A DNA stretch of 64,000 nucleotides from an alpha proteobacterium SCGC AAA288-N07 (GCA_000513055.1 AZYB01000002.1:16585-80584); one strand, 5' to 3'. Positions 45,001-58,422 are shown, counted from the first letter of the stretch. Translations and numbers: made by a program. The notes: generated by a model from the letters alone, not told the origin.

Positions 45001-46128
45001 GCTACTCAAATAATTAAAAATTCAGTGCTAAAAGAAAAATTTGAAAACGTCAAACCAGGTCAAAAAATTGAAGAAATGACCTTAAATGATTTGTTAAAAA
45101 TGTCACTGAAAGATAGTTCCAAGGACAATAGTCTTTCAACATTAATAGAACAATATAACAAAGTTAGATTGGACATCAAAGAAAGATTCGAAGATAAAGT
45201 TGAAAAAATTAGACAAGGAGATGAACTGTTACCAAGTGTTATGAAAATGGTAAAAATTTTTGTAGCTGTAAAGAGACGTTTAAGACCGGGGGACAAAATG
45301 TCCGGAAGACATGGAAACAAAGGAGTTATCAGCAAGATTGTTCCTATTGAAGATATGCCATATACAGAAGAGGGTAAACCTGTGGATATTGTCTTAAATC
45401 CCTTGGGCGTTCCAAGTCGTATGAATGTTGGACAAATTTTGGAAACCCACCTTGGTTGGAGTTGTTCGGAACTAGGAGAAAAACTAAAAAAATTAATTAA
45501 CGAAAATCAAAATAAAATAAATTCCAGTAAAAGTATTGCTTCATTATTAATATCAATTTATGGGAAAGATTATTACGATAAGACTATTAAAAATTTGTCA
45601 TCAATTGAGTTTAATGATCTATGTAAAAATTTAGTTAAAGGAGTTCCAATATCTACCCCAGTATTTGACGGTGCAAAAGAAAAAAATGTAACTGATATGC
45701 TTAAGTTAGCCAATTTACCCACTTCTGGACAAACAATATTGTGGGATGGAAGAACAGGAGAAAAATTCGATAGACTTGTGACTCTTGGTACTATTTATAT
45801 GTTAAAATTACATCATCTTGTTGAAGATAAAATACACGCTAGATCAACAGGGCCATATAGTCTTGTGACGCAACAACCTTTAGGAGGAAAGGCACAACTC
45901 GGAGGGCAAAGGTTTGGTGAAATGGAAGTTTGGGCACTCGAAGCATATGGAGCATCCTATACTTTACAAGAAATATTAACTGTAAAATCCGACGACGTTG
46001 CAGGAAGAGTAAAAATATATGAAACGATAGTTAAAGGCGAAGAAAATTTCGAATCTGGAGTTCCTGAATCGTTTAATGTCCTTGTCAAAGAAATTAAGTC
46101 TCTAGGGTTAAATATTGAATTAAAGTAA
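42055..46128 (+). CDS. rpoB: DNA-directed RNA polymerase subunit beta
   Basis: 1357 aa; [62 protein letters not shown]. Confidence 0.97.
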   Translation: MQLSFTEKKNIRKNFGKLKETLSIPNLIEVQKNSYNEFLNRNIQNDKDSIQKGLDRVFKSIFPIEDLAEKATLEYVSYRLEKPKYGVEECIQRDLTYSSALKPTLRLVVYEIDQENNTKEILSAKEQEVYMGEVPMMTPSGTFIVNGVQRVVVNQMHRSPGVFFDHDKGKTHASGKLLFNCRVIPNRGSWLDFEYDIKDLLYFRIDRKRKLHISTLLQALKYNKKEIADLFYESQEFKYNSKLNKWKTVFDPEIYKFKKISEEIIDVKNNKIVIKSGSRIDFSVAQKLYDKGLKEIYVSNDAIYGGFLHNKISLNAEESISIGTEMTEEILNKIIEDNIKMILISKTNYINKGPYLLKTILADKNNTKEEALTDIYKILRPGEPPTIEIADQIFQNLFFGSDRYDLSSVGRVKMNSRLNLDCSDKITILRNQDIISIIRLMLDLRDGKNEVDDIDHLGNRRVRSVGELVENQTRIGIYRMERAIKEKMSTLEIESAMPQDLINAKPLTLALKDFFGTSQLSQFMDQTNPLAEITHKRRVSALGPGGLTRERAGFEVRDVHPTHYGRICPIETPEGPNIGLINSLATYSRINKYGFIESPYKKVVDGKVLEDINYLSAMEESKFTIAQANSPIDKDANFIEDLVSCRKSLNFILSKPENIDYIDVSPKQLVSVAASLIPFLENDDANRALMGSNMMRQAVPLIKPEAPLVGTGIERDVALDSGVTIVAKRSGVVDKIDGKRIVVKVTTEKDLSQSGVDIYNLLKFQRSNQNTCINQIPLVMVGDNVSKGDIIADGPSTKLGELALGKNVTVAFMPWLGYNFEDSILVSERCVTDDVFTSIHIEEYELMARDTKLGTEELTRDIPNVSEEALRNLDESGIVYIGAEVKPHDILAGKVTPKGDTPTGPEEKLLRSIFGEKAVDVIDTSLRLPAGTDGVVVDVRVFNRHGVEKDERSIAIERSEIETIQEDKIVEEEILEKNTKQRATQIIKNSVLKEKFENVKPGQKIEEMTLNDLLKMSLKDSSKDNSLSTLIEQYNKVRLDIKERFEDKVEKIRQGDELLPSVMKMVKIFVAVKRRLRPGDKMSGRHGNKGVISKIVPIEDMPYTEEGKPVDIVLNPLGVPSRMNVGQILETHLGWSCSELGEKLKKLINENQNKINSSKSIASLLISIYGKDYYDKTIKNLSSIEFNDLCKNLVKGVPISTPVFDGAKEKNVTDMLKLANLPTSGQTILWDGRTGEKFDRLVTLGTIYMLKLHHLVEDKIHARSTGPYSLVTQQPLGGKAQLGGQRFGEMEVWALEAYGASYTLQEILTVKSDDVAGRVKIYETIVKGEENFESGVPESFNVLVKEIKSLGLNIELK

Positions 46129-46131
46129 TTT

Positions 46132-49100
46132 ATGAAAAAAGAATTAACAGATTTATTTAAAAATAAACCAGCATCAGAAGATGCTTTTAGTAGCATTAGA
46201 ATAAGTTTAGCTAGTCCTGAAAAAATAAAATCATGGTCTTTTGGTGAAATTAAAAAACCGGAAACAATTAATTACAGAACATTTAAACCTGAAAAAGAAG
46301 GATTATTTTGTTGCAGAATTTTTGGACCAATCAGAGATTATGAATGCTTGTGTGGCAAATATAAAAGAATGAAGTTCAGAGGAATTATTTGTGAAAAATG
46401 TGGAGTGGAAGTCACCAAGTCTAACGTAAGACGTGAAAGAATGGGTCATATAAATCTTGCTACTCCAGTAGCTCACATCTGGTTTTTAAAATCTTTACCA
46501 AGTAGAATTTCTTTAGCTATTGATATGAAATTAAAAGAAGTAGAAAAAATATTATATTTTGAAAGTTTTATTGTTATTGAGCCAGGATTAACTACATTAA
46601 AAAAAAATCAATTATTAAGTGAAGAAGAACTACTCCATTATCAAGGCGAGCATGGTGAAGATGCTTTTACAGTTGGAATTGGAGCTGAAGCAATACTAGA
46701 AATACTAAGATCTTTAAATTTAAAAGATGAAAAAGAAAAACTTTCAGAACAAATAAAAATATTAAAATCAAAAGTTGCTGAAGAAAGAGCTATTAAAAGA
46801 TTAAAGTTAATAGACAATTTTATGGATTCAGGTGGGAAGCCAGAATGGATGATATTAACAACTATACCTGTAATTCCACCAGAATTAAGACCTCTAGTTC
46901 CATTGGATGGAGGAAGGTTTGCTACATCTGATTTAAATGATTTATATAGAAGAGTAATTAATAGAAATAACAGATTAAAAAGGCTCATTGATCTAAAATC
47001 TCCCGATATCATCATAAGAAATGAAAAAAGAATGTTGCAAGAATCGGTTGATGCATTATTTGACAACGGTCGAAGAGGTAGAGTTATAACTGGAACAGGA
47101 AAGAGACCGCTAAAATCTTTATCAGAAATGTTAAAGGGTAAATATGGTCGATTTAGACAAAATTTGTTAGGAAAAAGAGTAGATTATTCAGGAAGATCTG
47201 TAATTGTGGTGGGTCCAGAATTAAAACTTCATCAATGTGGCTTACCAAAAAAAATGGCATTAGAATTATTTAAGCCATTTCTATATGCAAGATTGGATAA
47301 GTTAGGTTTGGCTACAACAATAAAACAAGCAAAAAAAATAGTTGAAAAAGAAAAAAATGAAGTGTGGGATGCTTTGGAACATATCGTTAGAGAACATCCT
47401 ATACTGTTAAACAGAGCTCCAACATTACATAGATTAGGTATCCAGGCATTTGAGGCAAAATTGATTGAAGGAAATGCTATTGAACTACATCCACTTGTTT
47501 GTTCAGCTTTCAATGCAGATTTTGACGGCGATCAAATGGCTGTTCATATTCCACTAAGCTTAGAGGCTCAACTTGAGGCAAGAATTTTGATGATGTCTAC
47601 TAATAATATTTTAAGCCCTTCTAATGGAAAACCAATTATTGTACCAAGTCAGGATATGATTTTAGGGATATATTATTTATCTCAAGCACCAATTACTAAA
47701 GATAAAATCGAGGGTTATTTTGTTAATGCCTACGAAATTGAACAAGCTTTAAACTGTAATGCAATAAATATTCATTCTAGAATAATTTCGAGATTTGAAA
47801 CTATTGATGAAAAAGGAAAAATTGTATTGGAAAAATACACAAGTACAGCTGGAAGATTTCTATTAGCTAATATTTTACCAAAAAAAAACAATATTAAATT
47901 TTCTTTAATAGATAGAACATTATCGAAAAAAAAGGTCTCTGAAATTATAGATTTAGTATTCAGATTTTGTGGACAAAAAAGTACTGTAATTTTTTGTGAC
48001 AAGATAAAGGATATTGGTTTTAAATTTGCATTTAAATCTGGAATATCATTTGGAAAAGATGATTTAATTATTCCTGAAAAAAAGCAAACTTTAGTAAATG
48101 ATACTAAAAAAATGGTTGAAGAATATGAAAACCAATATGCCGAAGGTTTAATTACTAGAGGGGAAAAATACAATAAGGTAGTCGATGCTTGGTCTAAATG
48201 TACAGACCTTGTAGCAGCAGAAATGATGAAAAAGATTTCTTCTACTACTAAAAATAACATAGAAAACAAAACTAACAATTTAAATTCGGTCTTTATGATG
48301 GTAGACTCTGGTGCAAGAGGTTCAGCCGCACAGATGAAACAGTTGGCTGGTATGAGAGGTTTAATTGCAAAACCCTCAGGAGAAATTATTGAAACACCAA
48401 TTATTTCAAATTTTAAAGAAGGACTTACCGCACTTGAATATTTTAATTCAACACATGGTGCCAGAAAAGGTTTGGCTGATACTGCGCTTAAAACTGCAAA
48501 CTCAGGCTATTTGACAAGAAGACTCTGTGATGTTGCACAAGATGTATCAATAAAGGAAGATTATTGTGGAACTAATAAAAACATTGTTCTTTCAGAAATT
48601 ATTGAAGGAGGAAATATTTTAGTTAGTTTATCTGATCGAGCATTAGGCAGAATAACAGCCGAGGATATAAAAAATCCAATCAGCGGGAAGATCTTGATTA
48701 AGAGAAAAAATATGATTGATGAAGAAGCGTGTGAGAAAATCGATTTAGCTGGAGTAAAATCTATAAAAGTTTTTTCAGTAGTTACATGTGAATCTAAAGT
48801 TGGAGTATGTGCGACTTGTTACGGAAGAGATCTTTCAAGAGGTAAATTAGTATCTTTAGGTGAAGCAGTTGGTATGATTGCAGCTCAATCAATCGGCGAA
48901 CCTGGAACCCAGTTAACTATGAGAACATTTCACGTAGGAGGTACGGCTCAAATTAAACAAGAGTCACAAATCGTTTCTACAACAGCCGGTGTTTTAAAAA
49001 TAATTAATAAAAATTTGTTAGAAGATTCTAAGAAAAACATGGTTGTCATGGGAAGAAACACTCTGTTGGCAATAGAAAATGATAAAGGACAACAAATAGC

Positions 49101-50313
49101 AAATTACAAAGTACCTTATGGAGCAAAACTTTTTTATCAAAATGATGAAACTATTAAAAAAGGAATTAAAATTTGTGAGTGGGATCCATATACAATGCCA
49201 GTAATAGCTGAAAAAAGTGGTATAGCAAATTATGTGGATTTAATTGATGGAGTATCTTTAGCTGAAACAGTAGATGATGCTACCGGCATCTCTTCAAAAT
49301 CAGTTGTTGATTGGAGAGCACAATCAAAGAATACAGATTTGAAACCTAGGATAACTTTAAGAGATAAAGAAGGAAAAGTAATTAAAAAAGCCGACGATAA
49401 TGAAGCTAGATATTATTTAGTTCCTGATTCAATTTTATCAGTTAAAGATGGCCAAGAAGTTTTAGCTGGTGATGTAATTGCAAGATTGCCAAAAGAGACA
49501 TCAAAAACAAAAGATATAACTGGTGGCTTACCAAGAGTAGCTGAATTATTTGAAGCAAGAAAACCAAAAGAAAGTGCAATTATCGCTGAAAATGACGGAA
49601 GTATAATGTTTGGTAAAGAAGTTAGAGGCAAAATAAAGATATCAATTCAACCGTTACAAGGCGAAGCCTCAAACTATTTAATACCAAAAGGAAAGCACAT
49701 TAATTTTAACGAAGGAGAAAAAATTAAAAAGGGAGAATATTTGTTGGATGGTAGTCCAGCTCCACATGATATATTAAGAATTTTAGGCATAGAGCAATTA
49801 ACGGACTATTTTGTTAATGAAGTCCAAGATGTTTATCGTTTGCAGGGCGTAGTAATTAATGACAAGCATATCGAAGTTATTGTAAGACAAATGTTAAAAA
49901 AGATAGAAATTAAAGAATCAATGGATTCAAAATATTTACCTGGAGAGGTAATTGATAAAGATGAATTTGAAGAAGAGAACGAAAATTTATTAAAAAATAA
50001 AAAAATACCTGCTGTTGGAGAAAGGATTCTATTAGGTATTACCAAAGCATCTTTGCAAACTAATTCTTTTATTTCTGCAGCATCGTTCCAAGAAACTACT
50101 AGGGTTTTAACAGATGCCGCGATAAAAGGGAAAGTAGATATACTAAGAGGATTAAAAGAAAACGTTATAGTGGGTAGATTGGTTCCTTGTGGCACTGGTA
50201 TAGTTAAAAATAAGTGGAATAAATTAGCAAAAGAAAAAGATGAAAAATACCTTTCAGAAAAAGAAGCAGAAAAAGAAGCAGAAAAAATTTCAGAACAGTC
50301 AATAACTGCTTAA
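46132..50313 (+). CDS. rpoC: DNA-directed RNA polymerase subunit beta'
   Basis: 1393 aa; [37 protein letters not shown]. Confidence 0.97.
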   Translation: MKKELTDLFKNKPASEDAFSSIRISLASPEKIKSWSFGEIKKPETINYRTFKPEKEGLFCCRIFGPIRDYECLCGKYKRMKFRGIICEKCGVEVTKSNVRRERMGHINLATPVAHIWFLKSLPSRISLAIDMKLKEVEKILYFESFIVIEPGLTTLKKNQLLSEEELLHYQGEHGEDAFTVGIGAEAILEILRSLNLKDEKEKLSEQIKILKSKVAEERAIKRLKLIDNFMDSGGKPEWMILTTIPVIPPELRPLVPLDGGRFATSDLNDLYRRVINRNNRLKRLIDLKSPDIIIRNEKRMLQESVDALFDNGRRGRVITGTGKRPLKSLSEMLKGKYGRFRQNLLGKRVDYSGRSVIVVGPELKLHQCGLPKKMALELFKPFLYARLDKLGLATTIKQAKKIVEKEKNEVWDALEHIVREHPILLNRAPTLHRLGIQAFEAKLIEGNAIELHPLVCSAFNADFDGDQMAVHIPLSLEAQLEARILMMSTNNILSPSNGKPIIVPSQDMILGIYYLSQAPITKDKIEGYFVNAYEIEQALNCNAINIHSRIISRFETIDEKGKIVLEKYTSTAGRFLLANILPKKNNIKFSLIDRTLSKKKVSEIIDLVFRFCGQKSTVIFCDKIKDIGFKFAFKSGISFGKDDLIIPEKKQTLVNDTKKMVEEYENQYAEGLITRGEKYNKVVDAWSKCTDLVAAEMMKKISSTTKNNIENKTNNLNSVFMMVDSGARGSAAQMKQLAGMRGLIAKPSGEIIETPIISNFKEGLTALEYFNSTHGARKGLADTALKTANSGYLTRRLCDVAQDVSIKEDYCGTNKNIVLSEIIEGGNILVSLSDRALGRITAEDIKNPISGKILIKRKNMIDEEACEKIDLAGVKSIKVFSVVTCESKVGVCATCYGRDLSRGKLVSLGEAVGMIAAQSIGEPGTQLTMRTFHVGGTAQIKQESQIVSTTAGVLKIINKNLLEDSKKNMVVMGRNTLLAIENDKGQQIANYKVPYGAKLFYQNDETIKKGIKICEWDPYTMPVIAEKSGIANYVDLIDGVSLAETVDDATGISSKSVVDWRAQSKNTDLKPRITLRDKEGKVIKKADDNEARYYLVPDSILSVKDGQEVLAGDVIARLPKETSKTKDITGGLPRVAELFEARKPKESAIIAENDGSIMFGKEVRGKIKISIQPLQGEASNYLIPKGKHINFNEGEKIKKGEYLLDGSPAPHDILRILGIEQLTDYFVNEVQDVYRLQGVVINDKHIEVIVRQMLKKIEIKESMDSKYLPGEVIDKDEFEEENENLLKNKKIPAVGERILLGITKASLQTNSFISAASFQETTRVLTDAAIKGKVDILRGLKENVIVGRLVPCGTGIVKNKWNKLAKEKDEKYLSEKEAEKEAEKISEQSITA

Positions 50314-50342
50314 TTACAGTTTATTTTTTATAACATTAATTA

Positions 50343-50371
50343 TTGACAACTTGCTATTCAATTAGTAATTT
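50343..50371 (+). promoter_or_regulatory. candidate sigma70-type promoter for rpsL-rpsG-fusA operon
   Basis: TTGACA (50343-50348), 17 nt spacer, TAATTT (50366-50371) in the 160 bp rpoC-rpsL gap. Confidence 0.5.
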
Positions 50372-50393
50372 AGCCAAAATTTATGGTTGGAAG

Positions 50394-50411
50394 TAAGGTT
50401 GATTTACCTTA
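50394..50411 (+). promoter_or_regulatory. small hairpin in rpsL leader
   Basis: TAAGGT - tgattt - ACCTTA downstream of the candidate promoter. Confidence 0.35.
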
Positions 50412-50473
50412 AACGCTGCCAGTAGTGTAGATCGGTCAATACCTTTTTTTTTCATCCAAAATTTATTTTAATT

Positions 50474-50845
50474 ATGCCAACAATTAACCAATTGATAAAA
50501 AATACAAGGATTAAACAAAAATTGAGAAATAAAGTACCTGCATTGGAACGTTCTCCACAAAAAAAGGGTGTGTGCATTAAAGTTTATACGACTACACCCA
50601 AAAAACCCAATTCGGCATTAAGAAAAGTTGCAAGGGTGAGACTCTCCAACGGACATGAAGTGACCTGTTATATTCCTGGAGAAGGGCATAATTTACAAGA
50701 ACATTCTGTTGTGCTTATCAGAGGTGGTCGGGTTAAGGATTTGCCTGGTGTTAGATATCATATATTGAGGGGAAATCTTGATACACAAGGTGTTGTAAAT
50801 CGTAAACAACAAAGATCGAAATATGGAGCAAAAAAACCTAAATAA
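50474..50845 (+). CDS. rpsL: 30S ribosomal protein S12
   Basis: [29 protein letters not shown]. Confidence 0.97.
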   Translation: MPTINQLIKNTRIKQKLRNKVPALERSPQKKGVCIKVYTTTPKKPNSALRKVARVRLSNGHEVTCYIPGEGHNLQEHSVVLIRGGRVKDLPGVRYHILRGNLDTQGVVNRKQQRSKYGAKKPK

Positions 50846-50854
50846 TTAATATTT

Positions 50855-51325
50855 ATGTCTAGAAAAAATAGAGCACCAAAAAGAATTATTTTAACTGATA
50901 CAAAGTACAAATCTGAACAAATTCTTAAATTAATGAATTCAATAATGTACGACGGAAAAAAAACTATTGCAGAAAAAATTGTTTATGAAGCGTTAGATAA
51001 ATTACAATCTAAATCAAAAGAAGAGCCAATAAAAATTTTTAATACTGCAATAAATAATATTAAACCTACTATTGAAGTGAGATCGAGAAGAGTAGGAGGA
51101 GCAACTTACCAAGTTCCTGTTGAAATTAAATACAAAAGATCTCAAGCTCTAGCGATCAGATGGTTAATTGCAGCTTCTAAAAAAAGAAAAGGTAAAATAA
51201 TGTCTGATAAAATTAGTTTTGAACTTTTTGATGCATATCAAGGAAAAGGTTTTGCAATAAAGAAAAAAGAAGATACTCATAGAATGGCTGAGTCGAATAA
51301 AGCATTTGCACATTTTAGATGGTAA
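50855..51325 (+). CDS. rpsG: 30S ribosomal protein S7
   Basis: VRSRRVGGATYQVPVEIKYKRSQALAIRWLI. Confidence 0.97.
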   Translation: MSRKNRAPKRIILTDTKYKSEQILKLMNSIMYDGKKTIAEKIVYEALDKLQSKSKEEPIKIFNTAINNIKPTIEVRSRRVGGATYQVPVEIKYKRSQALAIRWLIAASKKRKGKIMSDKISFELFDAYQGKGFAIKKKEDTHRMAESNKAFAHFRW

Positions 51326-51331
51326 TTAAAA

Positions 51332-53407
51332 ATGAGTAGAACACACACATTAGATAAATATAGAAATATTGGTATTATGGCTCATATTGATGCGGGCAAA
51401 ACAACTACAACAGAAAGAATTCTATATTATACGGGTAAAAGTCATAAAATTGGCGAAGTGCATGATGGTGCTGCTACTATGGATTGGATGGAGCAAGAAC
51501 AAGAGAGAGGAATCACAATTACATCTGCAGCAACAACTTGTTATTGGAAAGAACACAGAATTAATATTATTGATACACCTGGTCATATTGATTTTACTAT
51601 TGAAGTAGAAAGATCTTTAAAGGTATTAGATGGTGCCATAGCAGTATTTGATGGTGTTGCTGGGGTAGAGCCTCAATCAGAACAAGTTTGGAGGCAAGCA
51701 GATAAATACAAAGTTCCGCGGATTTGTTTTGTAAATAAGCTTGATAGAACTGGAGCAGATTTTTTTAGATGTGTTGAAATGATAAAAGATCGCCTTGGAT
51801 CAAAACCATTAGTAATGCAAATACCAGCAGGAATAGAAGCTTCCCTCAAAGGTATAGTTGACCTAGTTAAAATGAAAGCTGTTTTATGGAAAGAAGAAAA
51901 ATTAGGTGCAGAATTTGAATATGCTGAGATACCACAGGAATTACAAGAACAGGCTAATAAATATAGAAAAGAATTAGTAGAAACAGCAGTTGAACAAGAT
52001 GAAAAATTAATGGAGGAATATTTAAATGGAAAAGAAATATCAGAGTCTGATTTAATATTCTGTGTTAGAAAAGGCAATTTAAAATTTGATTTTGTGCCTG
52101 TATTAGCTGGTTCAGCATTTAAAAATAAAGGTGTGCAACCACTATTAGATGCTGTGGTAGATTTTTTACCAAGTCCAAAAGATTTAGGTTTAATTAAGGG
52201 AACAAAACCAAATTCAAAGGATGAAATTGAAAGAAAATTTGATGATAAAGAACCCTTTTCTGCTTTGGCATTTAAAGTTGCTACAGACCCTTTTGTTGGG
52301 ACTTTAACTTTTATACGAATATATTCTGGAACTTTAAAATCAGGTACCGGAATTTATAATACTAGCAAAGATAAAGAAGAAAGAGTCGGCAGAATGTTAT
52401 TAATGCATGCCAATAATAGAGAAGATGTAAAAGAAGCTAGTGTTGGTGATATTGTGGCTTTAGCAGGATTAAAATATACAATAACAGGACATACTTTATC
52501 TGATGAAGATAATCCTATTGTTTTAGAACCAATGGATTTTCCAGATCCAGTTCTTGAAATTGCAGTTGAGCCCAAAACTAAAGCAGATCAAGAAAAAATG
52601 GGAGAAGCTCTAGGCAGACTAGCAAGAGAAGACCCATCTTTTAGAGTAGCGTCTGATGAAGAATCTGGTCAAACAATCATAAAAGGCATGGGTGAATTAC
52701 ATCTAGATATTATAGTCGACCGAATGAAAAGAGAATTTAAGGTTGAAGCAAATATTGGAGCACCACAAGTAGCCTATAGGGAAACGATATTGGGTAACGC
52801 TGAATTTGATTATATTCATAAAAAACAAAGTGGTGGTGCGGGACAATTTGCAAGAGTAAAGCTTGCAGTTGAGCCGCTAGAACCTGGAAAAGGAAGAATA
52901 ATTGAAAATAAGATTAAGGGTGGAGCTATTCCAAGAGAATTTATACCAGGAGTGGAAAAAGGAATAGAGAGTGTTTCTGACTCTGGAATTTTAGCTGGAT
53001 TTCCAATCATTGATTATAAAGTAACTATAGTTGATGGCTTGCATCATGATGTTGATTCAAGTGTCTTGGCTTTCGAAATAGCATCAAGACACTGTTTTAA
53101 AGAAGCATGTATAAGGGGTACTTTAAAACTTCTTGAACCTATTATGAGAGTAGAAGTTGTTACACCAGAAGATTATATGGGAGATGTTATTGGTGACTTA
53201 AATAGTCGAAGAGGACAGGTTGGAGGGACTGAACCCAGAAGCAATGTAACAGTAATAACAGCAATGGTACCTCTTGCTAATATGTTTGGTTATGTAAATA
53301 ATTTGAGATCTATGTCTCAAGGAAGAGCACAGTATTCGATGTTCTTTGATCATTATGAAAAAGTACCACAAAATGTTCAAGAAGAAGTAACAAAAAAAAT
53401 GGCTTAA
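51332..53407 (+). CDS. fusA: elongation factor G
   Basis: [42 protein letters not shown]. Confidence 0.97.
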   Translation: MSRTHTLDKYRNIGIMAHIDAGKTTTTERILYYTGKSHKIGEVHDGAATMDWMEQEQERGITITSAATTCYWKEHRINIIDTPGHIDFTIEVERSLKVLDGAIAVFDGVAGVEPQSEQVWRQADKYKVPRICFVNKLDRTGADFFRCVEMIKDRLGSKPLVMQIPAGIEASLKGIVDLVKMKAVLWKEEKLGAEFEYAEIPQELQEQANKYRKELVETAVEQDEKLMEEYLNGKEISESDLIFCVRKGNLKFDFVPVLAGSAFKNKGVQPLLDAVVDFLPSPKDLGLIKGTKPNSKDEIERKFDDKEPFSALAFKVATDPFVGTLTFIRIYSGTLKSGTGIYNTSKDKEERVGRMLLMHANNREDVKEASVGDIVALAGLKYTITGHTLSDEDNPIVLEPMDFPDPVLEIAVEPKTKADQEKMGEALGRLAREDPSFRVASDEESGQTIIKGMGELHLDIIVDRMKREFKVEANIGAPQVAYRETILGNAEFDYIHKKQSGGAGQFARVKLAVEPLEPGKGRIIENKIKGGAIPREFIPGVEKGIESVSDSGILAGFPIIDYKVTIVDGLHHDVDSSVLAFEIASRHCFKEACIRGTLKLLEPIMRVEVVTPEDYMGDVIGDLNSRRGQVGGTEPRSNVTVITAMVPLANMFGYVNNLRSMSQGRAQYSMFFDHYEKVPQNVQEEVTKKMA

Positions 53408-53410
53408 AAA

Positions 53411-53719
53411 ATGGAAAAACAAAACATTAGAATTAAACTTAGGGCATATGATAACAAAATTTTAGACCAATCAACATTGGAAATAATAGATACAGTGAAA
53501 CGAACAGGTGCAAATATTAAAGGTCCTATTCCACTTCCGACTAAAATAGAAAAATATACTGTATTAAGATCTCCACATATTGATAAAAAAAGTAGAGAAC
53601 AATTCGAAACTAGAACACATAAAAGGCTAATTGATATTGAAGAACCTACACCACAAACTGTCGAAGCGTTAATGAAATTGGATTTAGCTTCGGGTGTAGA
53701 TGTTGAAATAAAGATATAG
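53411..53719 (+). CDS. rpsJ: 30S ribosomal protein S10
   Basis: [46 protein letters not shown]. Confidence 0.97.
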   Translation: MEKQNIRIKLRAYDNKILDQSTLEIIDTVKRTGANIKGPIPLPTKIEKYTVLRSPHIDKKSREQFETRTHKRLIDIEEPTPQTVEALMKLDLASGVDVEIKI

Positions 53720-53727
53720 GATAACAA

Positions 53728-54483
53728 ATGTCAAAGATTGGATTAATTGGAAAAAAAATTGGAATGAGTAGAGAGTTTTTACCTATGGGAATGTCTATTC
53801 CAGTTACAGTTATAAAAGTAGAAAAAGGAAGAGTTATAGACGTAATTACAAAAGATAAAAGAGGATATGATGCTATACGAGTTGGTTTTGGGAAAATTAA
53901 GTCATCCAAATTAACTAAATCTATGAAAGGTTTTTTTAGCAAAAGAAACACAGAACCTAAAAGGTATTTAAAAGAATATAGAGTAAAAAACATATCAAAT
54001 TATAAAGAAGGAAATGAAATTGGATTAGAAATTTTTAAAGATACCAAATTTGTTGATGCAACATCAAAAACTATTGGAAAAGGATTTGCTGGAGTTATGA
54101 AAAGACATAATTTTTCAGGATTAAGGGCGTCACATGGTGTATCAGTCTCGCATAGATCAGGCGGTTCAACTGGCCAGAGGCAAGATCCAGGAAAGGTATT
54201 TAAAGGAAAAAAAATGCCTGGCCACATGGGCGATAAATTTAGAACAATTTTAAATCTTGAGGTGATTAAATCTGATTTGAACAATGATTTAATATATTTA
54301 AAAGGTTCGATACCAGGCACGAAAAATACATTAGTTTTCTTAAAAAATTCAGTTAAAACAATTATAAAAGCTAAAAGATTATCAAAAACAATGGACGTGG
54401 AAAAGGAAACGTCTTCAAGAACAAAAGAAAACAAAGAGTTAACTAAAAAACAGGAAGAGACAAAAGATAATAAAAGTAAATAA
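53728..54483 (+). CDS. rplC: 50S ribosomal protein L3
   Basis: [49 protein letters not shown]; charged C-terminal tail. Confidence 0.96.
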   Translation: MSKIGLIGKKIGMSREFLPMGMSIPVTVIKVEKGRVIDVITKDKRGYDAIRVGFGKIKSSKLTKSMKGFFSKRNTEPKRYLKEYRVKNISNYKEGNEIGLEIFKDTKFVDATSKTIGKGFAGVMKRHNFSGLRASHGVSVSHRSGGSTGQRQDPGKVFKGKKMPGHMGDKFRTILNLEVIKSDLNNDLIYLKGSIPGTKNTLVFLKNSVKTIIKAKRLSKTMDVEKETSSRTKENKELTKKQEETKDNKSK

Positions 54484-54486
54484 CAA

Positions 54487-55117
54487 ATGAAAGTAAATAG
54501 TATTAGTATAAATGGAAAGACAGCAGAGTTTGAAATATCAGAAAAAATATTTTTTTCAGATATTAATAATAAATTAATTGCGCATGTGCTTTATTCTCAA
54601 ATAGCAAATTCTAAACAAAGAGTTGCTAAAACAAAACAAAGAAATGAAATAATAGGTTCTACCGCAAAAATTTATGCTCAAAAAGGTACTGGTAACGCAA
54701 GGCACGCTAGTAAAAAAGCCCCAATTTTTGTTGGTGGTGGAGTAGCTCATGGCCCCAAGGGAAATACTCATAAAATTAAAAAGATGAATAAAAAAGGTAA
54801 AAGAAAGAGCTTAATAAGCGCTATATCTCAAAAAACAAAAGATAAAAATTTAATTATATTTGAAGACGTTAATGAAAAAATCGATAAAACGAAAAAATTT
54901 GATAAATTTTTAAAGAAAAATAAAATAAATGATGTTTTAATTGTTTTAGATCCTATATCTAAAAAAAAATATAGAATTATCAGCAAAAAATATTCCTAAC
55001 ATAAAATTAATTGATACATCATACCTAGGTACCCAAGATATTTTAAAATATAAGCAAATTATGTTCTCCAAATCCTCTGCTAAAGAATTAGAAAAAAGGC
55101 TTTTAAATTATGAATAA
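54487..55117 (+). CDS. rplD: 50S ribosomal protein L4, split by an apparent +1 frameshift at A9 (54961-54969)
   Basis: ORF 54487..54999 (GTGNARHASKKAPIFVGGGVAHGPKG); other frame continues [49 protein letters not shown], overlapping rplW start. Confidence 0.95.
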
Positions 55118-55403
55118 AATAAATTTATATGACAGGATATTAAGTCCTGTGGTAACAGAAAAATCTACTAATCAGTCTGAAATGAATAAAGTTGTATTTA
55201 AAGTCAATCGATTATTAAACAAAAAATCTGTTAAAAAAAGTATTGAAAAAATATTTAAAGTAAATGTTGTAAAAGTTAATATAATTAATAAGCAAAGTAG
55301 ATTAAAGATGGTAAGAGGTAAAAAAATTAGAGTTCAAGGTTACAAGAAAGCAATTGTTACATTAAAAAAAGGTCAAAATATTGATTTAACTACTGGTATA
55401 TAA
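55110..55403 (+). CDS. rplW: 50S ribosomal protein L23
   Basis: [23 protein letters not shown]. Confidence 0.95.
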   Translation: MNKINLYDRILSPVVTEKSTNQSEMNKVVFKVNRLLNKKSVKKSIEKIFKVNVVKVNIINKQSRLKMVRGKKIRVQGYKKAIVTLKKGQNIDLTTGI

Positions 55404-55405
55404 AA

Positions 55406-56227
55406 ATGGCATTAAAAATATTTAAACCCTATACAAAATCAACTCGTGGAACAGTTGTTGTTACAAAGGAAGGTCTTTGGAAAGGTAAACCCATTAAATT
55501 ACTTACTATAGGAAAAAAATCATCATCTGGAAGAAATAATTTAGGAAGAATTACTTCAAGAAGGAGAGGGGCTGGACATAAGCAAAAATATAGAAAAATA
55601 GATTTTTATAGAAATAAAACTGATATGACCGCAGTTGTTGAAAGAATTGAATATGATCCTAATAGAACAGCCAATATTATGTTAGTCAAATATGAAGATG
55701 GAAAAAGATCGTATATTTTACATCCTCAAAATATTAAAATTGGTGAAAAAATTGTTTCCGGGAACAAAAAAGAGATAAAGGTTGGAAATTGTATGCCTTT
55801 ACATGATATTCCTGCGGGAACAGCAATACATAATGTTGAAATAAAACCTGGTGCTGGTGCTAAAATAGCAAGAGCAGCAGGTACATCTGTTCAAATAAGT
55901 GGTTTAATTGGAGAATATTCAATAATCAAATTAGCTTCAGGAGAAATTAGAAAAATAGATAGCAGAGCAAAAGCTACCATTGGAGTTTTATCTAATCCTG
56001 ATCAAAAGAATATTAAAATTGGTAAAGCTGGAAGAAACAGATGGTTGGGAGTTAGGCCAAGTGTGAGAGGAGTAGTAATGAATCCTGTAGATCACCCACA
56101 TGGAGGTGGAGAAGGAAAAACTTCTGGTGGTAGAAATCCTGTTACTCCATGGGGACAATCTACAAAAGGATTAAAAACAAGAAATAATAAAAGAACTAAC
56201 AAATATATTATTTCAAGGAGAAAATAG
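55406..56227 (+). CDS. rplB: 50S ribosomal protein L2
   Basis: [51 protein letters not shown]. Confidence 0.97.
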   Translation: MALKIFKPYTKSTRGTVVVTKEGLWKGKPIKLLTIGKKSSSGRNNLGRITSRRRGAGHKQKYRKIDFYRNKTDMTAVVERIEYDPNRTANIMLVKYEDGKRSYILHPQNIKIGEKIVSGNKKEIKVGNCMPLHDIPAGTAIHNVEIKPGAGAKIARAAGTSVQISGLIGEYSIIKLASGEIRKIDSRAKATIGVLSNPDQKNIKIGKAGRNRWLGVRPSVRGVVMNPVDHPHGGGEGKTSGGRNPVTPWGQSTKGLKTRNNKRTNKYIISRRK

Positions 56228-56239
56228 AGGTTTTAAATT

Positions 56240-56578
56240 ATGGCTAGATCAGTATGGAAAGGACCTTTTGTCGATCCAAGTTTATTAAATAAAGTTGAAA
56301 AACATAAAAATGATACAACTAGAAAACCAATTAAAACTTGGTCTAGAAAGTCAACGATTGTACCTGAATTTGTAGGATCGAATTTCCTGATTCATAATGG
56401 AAAAAAATTTATTTCAATAACTATTTCTGAAGATATGGTTGGACATAAACTAGGTGAGTTTTCTCCTACAAGACAATTTTCTGGCCATACTCCAGCAGAT
56501 AAGAAAGCTAAACAAATACAAGTAGAATCTGCCAACAAGAAAGTTTTAAATGAAAAAAAACCGACAAGTAATAAATAA
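56240..56578 (+). CDS. rpsS: 30S ribosomal protein S19
   Basis: [45 protein letters not shown]-terminal extension overlaps rplV. Confidence 0.96.
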   Translation: MARSVWKGPFVDPSLLNKVEKHKNDTTRKPIKTWSRKSTIVPEFVGSNFLIHNGKKFISITISEDMVGHKLGEFSPTRQFSGHTPADKKAKQIQVESANKKVLNEKKPTSNK

Positions 56579-56948
56579 AGAAAATTTAGTTAGATCTGTT
56601 AACAAAAATATTAGGAGCAGTACTAGAAAGATTGGCATAATTTTGAGAGCTATAGTAGGAAAAAAAGTTGACCATGCCTTACGTGACCTAACTTTTGCTA
56701 ACCAAAGAATATGCAAAGAAATAAAGAAAACTATTCATTCCGCGGTTGCTAATGCAGAAAATAATTTTCAATATGATATTGATAACTTATTTATAAAGGA
56801 AGCTTATTGTGGAAAAGCTATTGTAATGAAAAGATTTAGACCAAGGGCAAAAGGAAGATCAAGCCCTATAAAAAAACCATATAGTAATCTGACAATTATA
56901 TTATCAGATAAACTTAGAAAAATGGAGGATCATGGGGCAAAAAGTTAA
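56550..56948 (+). CDS. rplV: 50S ribosomal protein L22
   Basis: [52 protein letters not shown]. Confidence 0.93.
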   Translation: MKKNRQVINKENLVRSVNKNIRSSTRKIGIILRAIVGKKVDHALRDLTFANQRICKEIKKTIHSAVANAENNFQYDIDNLFIKEAYCGKAIVMKRFRPRAKGRSSPIKKPYSNLTIILSDKLRKMEDHGAKS

Positions 56949-57591
56949 TCCTAATGGTTTTAGATTAGGCATAAACAGAGGATGGGACTCAGTTTGGTTT
57001 GCAAAAAAAAACCAATTTGGGAAAAATCTAATTGAAGATTTCAAAATTAGAGAATATATAAAAAAGAATGTAAAAAACTCTGGAATCTCTAAAGTTTTGA
57101 TCGAGAGATCTACAAAAAAATGTTTTGTGACTATTTATACCGCAAGACCAGGCTTTGTTATTGGTAAAAAGGGTAGCGATATAGAAAAAATTAAACAAAA
57201 GATTTCTAAATTAACCAATCATGAAATTACGTTAAATATTAAGGAAGTTAAAAGACCTGAATTAAATAGTTATTTAGTTGCTGAAAATATTTCTCAGCAA
57301 CTTATAAAAAGAATCGCATACAGAAGGGCCATGAAAAGAGCAATTCAGTCTGCGTTAAGGCTTGGTGCTAAAGGAATAAAGGTTTGTGTAAGCGGAAGAT
57401 TAGGAGGCAATGAGATTGCCCGTTCCGAGTGGCTCAGCGAAGGTAGTATTCCTTTGCACACTCTAAGAGCAGATGTTGATTATGCAGAATCAGAAGCCTT
57501 AACTACTTATGGAATGATAGGAGTTAAAGTTTGGATATATAAAGGGAAAATATTTAGGAAAGAGTTTAATCAGGAGAGTAATAAAATTTAA
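56932..57591 (+). CDS. rpsC: 30S ribosomal protein S3
   Basis: [39 protein letters not shown]. Confidence 0.97.
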   Translation: MGQKVNPNGFRLGINRGWDSVWFAKKNQFGKNLIEDFKIREYIKKNVKNSGISKVLIERSTKKCFVTIYTARPGFVIGKKGSDIEKIKQKISKLTNHEITLNIKEVKRPELNSYLVAENISQQLIKRIAYRRAMKRAIQSALRLGAKGIKVCVSGRLGGNEIARSEWLSEGSIPLHTLRADVDYAESEALTTYGMIGVKVWIYKGKIFRKEFNQESNKI

Positions 57592-57593
57592 TT

Positions 57594-57998
57594 ATGTTGC
57601 AACCAGCAAGAACCAAATATAGAAAAGCACATAAAGGGCGAATACATGGAGCTGCCCATAGGTGCAATAAACTTAATTATGGTGCATATGGTTTAAAAGC
57701 TTTACAACCAGAAAGAATTATCTCAAAACAAATTGAAGCAGCTAGAGTGGCATTAACAAGACATATGCAAAGAACAGGCAAAGTATGGACGAGAGTATTT
57801 TCTAATATTCCTGTATCAAAAAAACCTACTGAAGTAAGAATGGGTAAGGGAAAGGGAGCTCCAGAATTTTGGGTATGCAGGGTAAAACCAGGGAGAATTT
57901 TATTCGAAGTAGATGGCGTAAATGAAGTTGTTGCAAGAGAAGCCTTATATAAAGCTTCAGCAAAACTTCCAATAAAAACAAAATTTATTAAAAGATAA
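57594..57998 (+). CDS. rplP: 50S ribosomal protein L16
   Basis: [43 protein letters not shown]. Confidence 0.97.
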   Translation: MLQPARTKYRKAHKGRIHGAAHRCNKLNYGAYGLKALQPERIISKQIEAARVALTRHMQRTGKVWTRVFSNIPVSKKPTEVRMGKGKGAPEFWVCRVKPGRILFEVDGVNEVVAREALYKASAKLPIKTKFIKR

Positions 57999-58001
57999 TT
58001 T

Positions 58002-58184
58002 ATGAAAATTAAAGAGATAAGAAAACTTACAAAAGATCAATTGAATGAAAATCTTGATAAATTTAAAAAAGATTTATTTAACTTAAGATTTAGGAAAATT
58101 AATGGACAGTTAACAAATTTTTCGAAATTTAAGGAAACAAAAAGAACAATAGCGAGACTTAGTACTCTAGTTAAGAGAAAATAA
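58002..58184 (+). CDS. rpmC: 50S ribosomal protein L29
   Basis: LRKLTKDQL-type N-term, DLFNLRFRKINGQL. Confidence 0.93.
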   Translation: MKIKEIRKLTKDQLNENLDKFKKDLFNLRFRKINGQLTNFSKFKETKRTIARLSTLVKRK

Positions 58185-58185
58185 T

Positions 58186-58422
58186 ATGCCAAAAAAAATA
58201 TTAAAAGGAAAAGTAATTAGCGATAAAAACAAAAAAACAATTATTGTATTGGTTGAAAGAAAATATCAACATCCTTTTTTAAAAAAAATTGTTAAAAGTA
58301 AAAAAAAATACCATGTTCATGATGAAAAAAATAATTTTAAAATTGGAGATACTGTACAGATTGAAGAATCAAAAGCTTACTCCAAATATAAAAAATTTAA
58401 AGTATTAGAGGAAATTAGATGA
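58186..58422 (+). CDS. rpsQ: 30S ribosomal protein S17
   Basis: [42 protein letters not shown]. Confidence 0.95.
   Translation: MPKKILKGKVISDKNKKTIIVLVERKYQHPFLKKIVKSKKKYHVHDEKNNFKIGDTVQIEESKAYSKYKKFKVLEEIR

Noticed and set aside
46641-47066. Long minus-strand ORFs inside rpoB/rpoC/fusA/rplC/rplL
   Set aside because: They are shadow ORFs opposite strongly conserved genes, with no family-like motifs.
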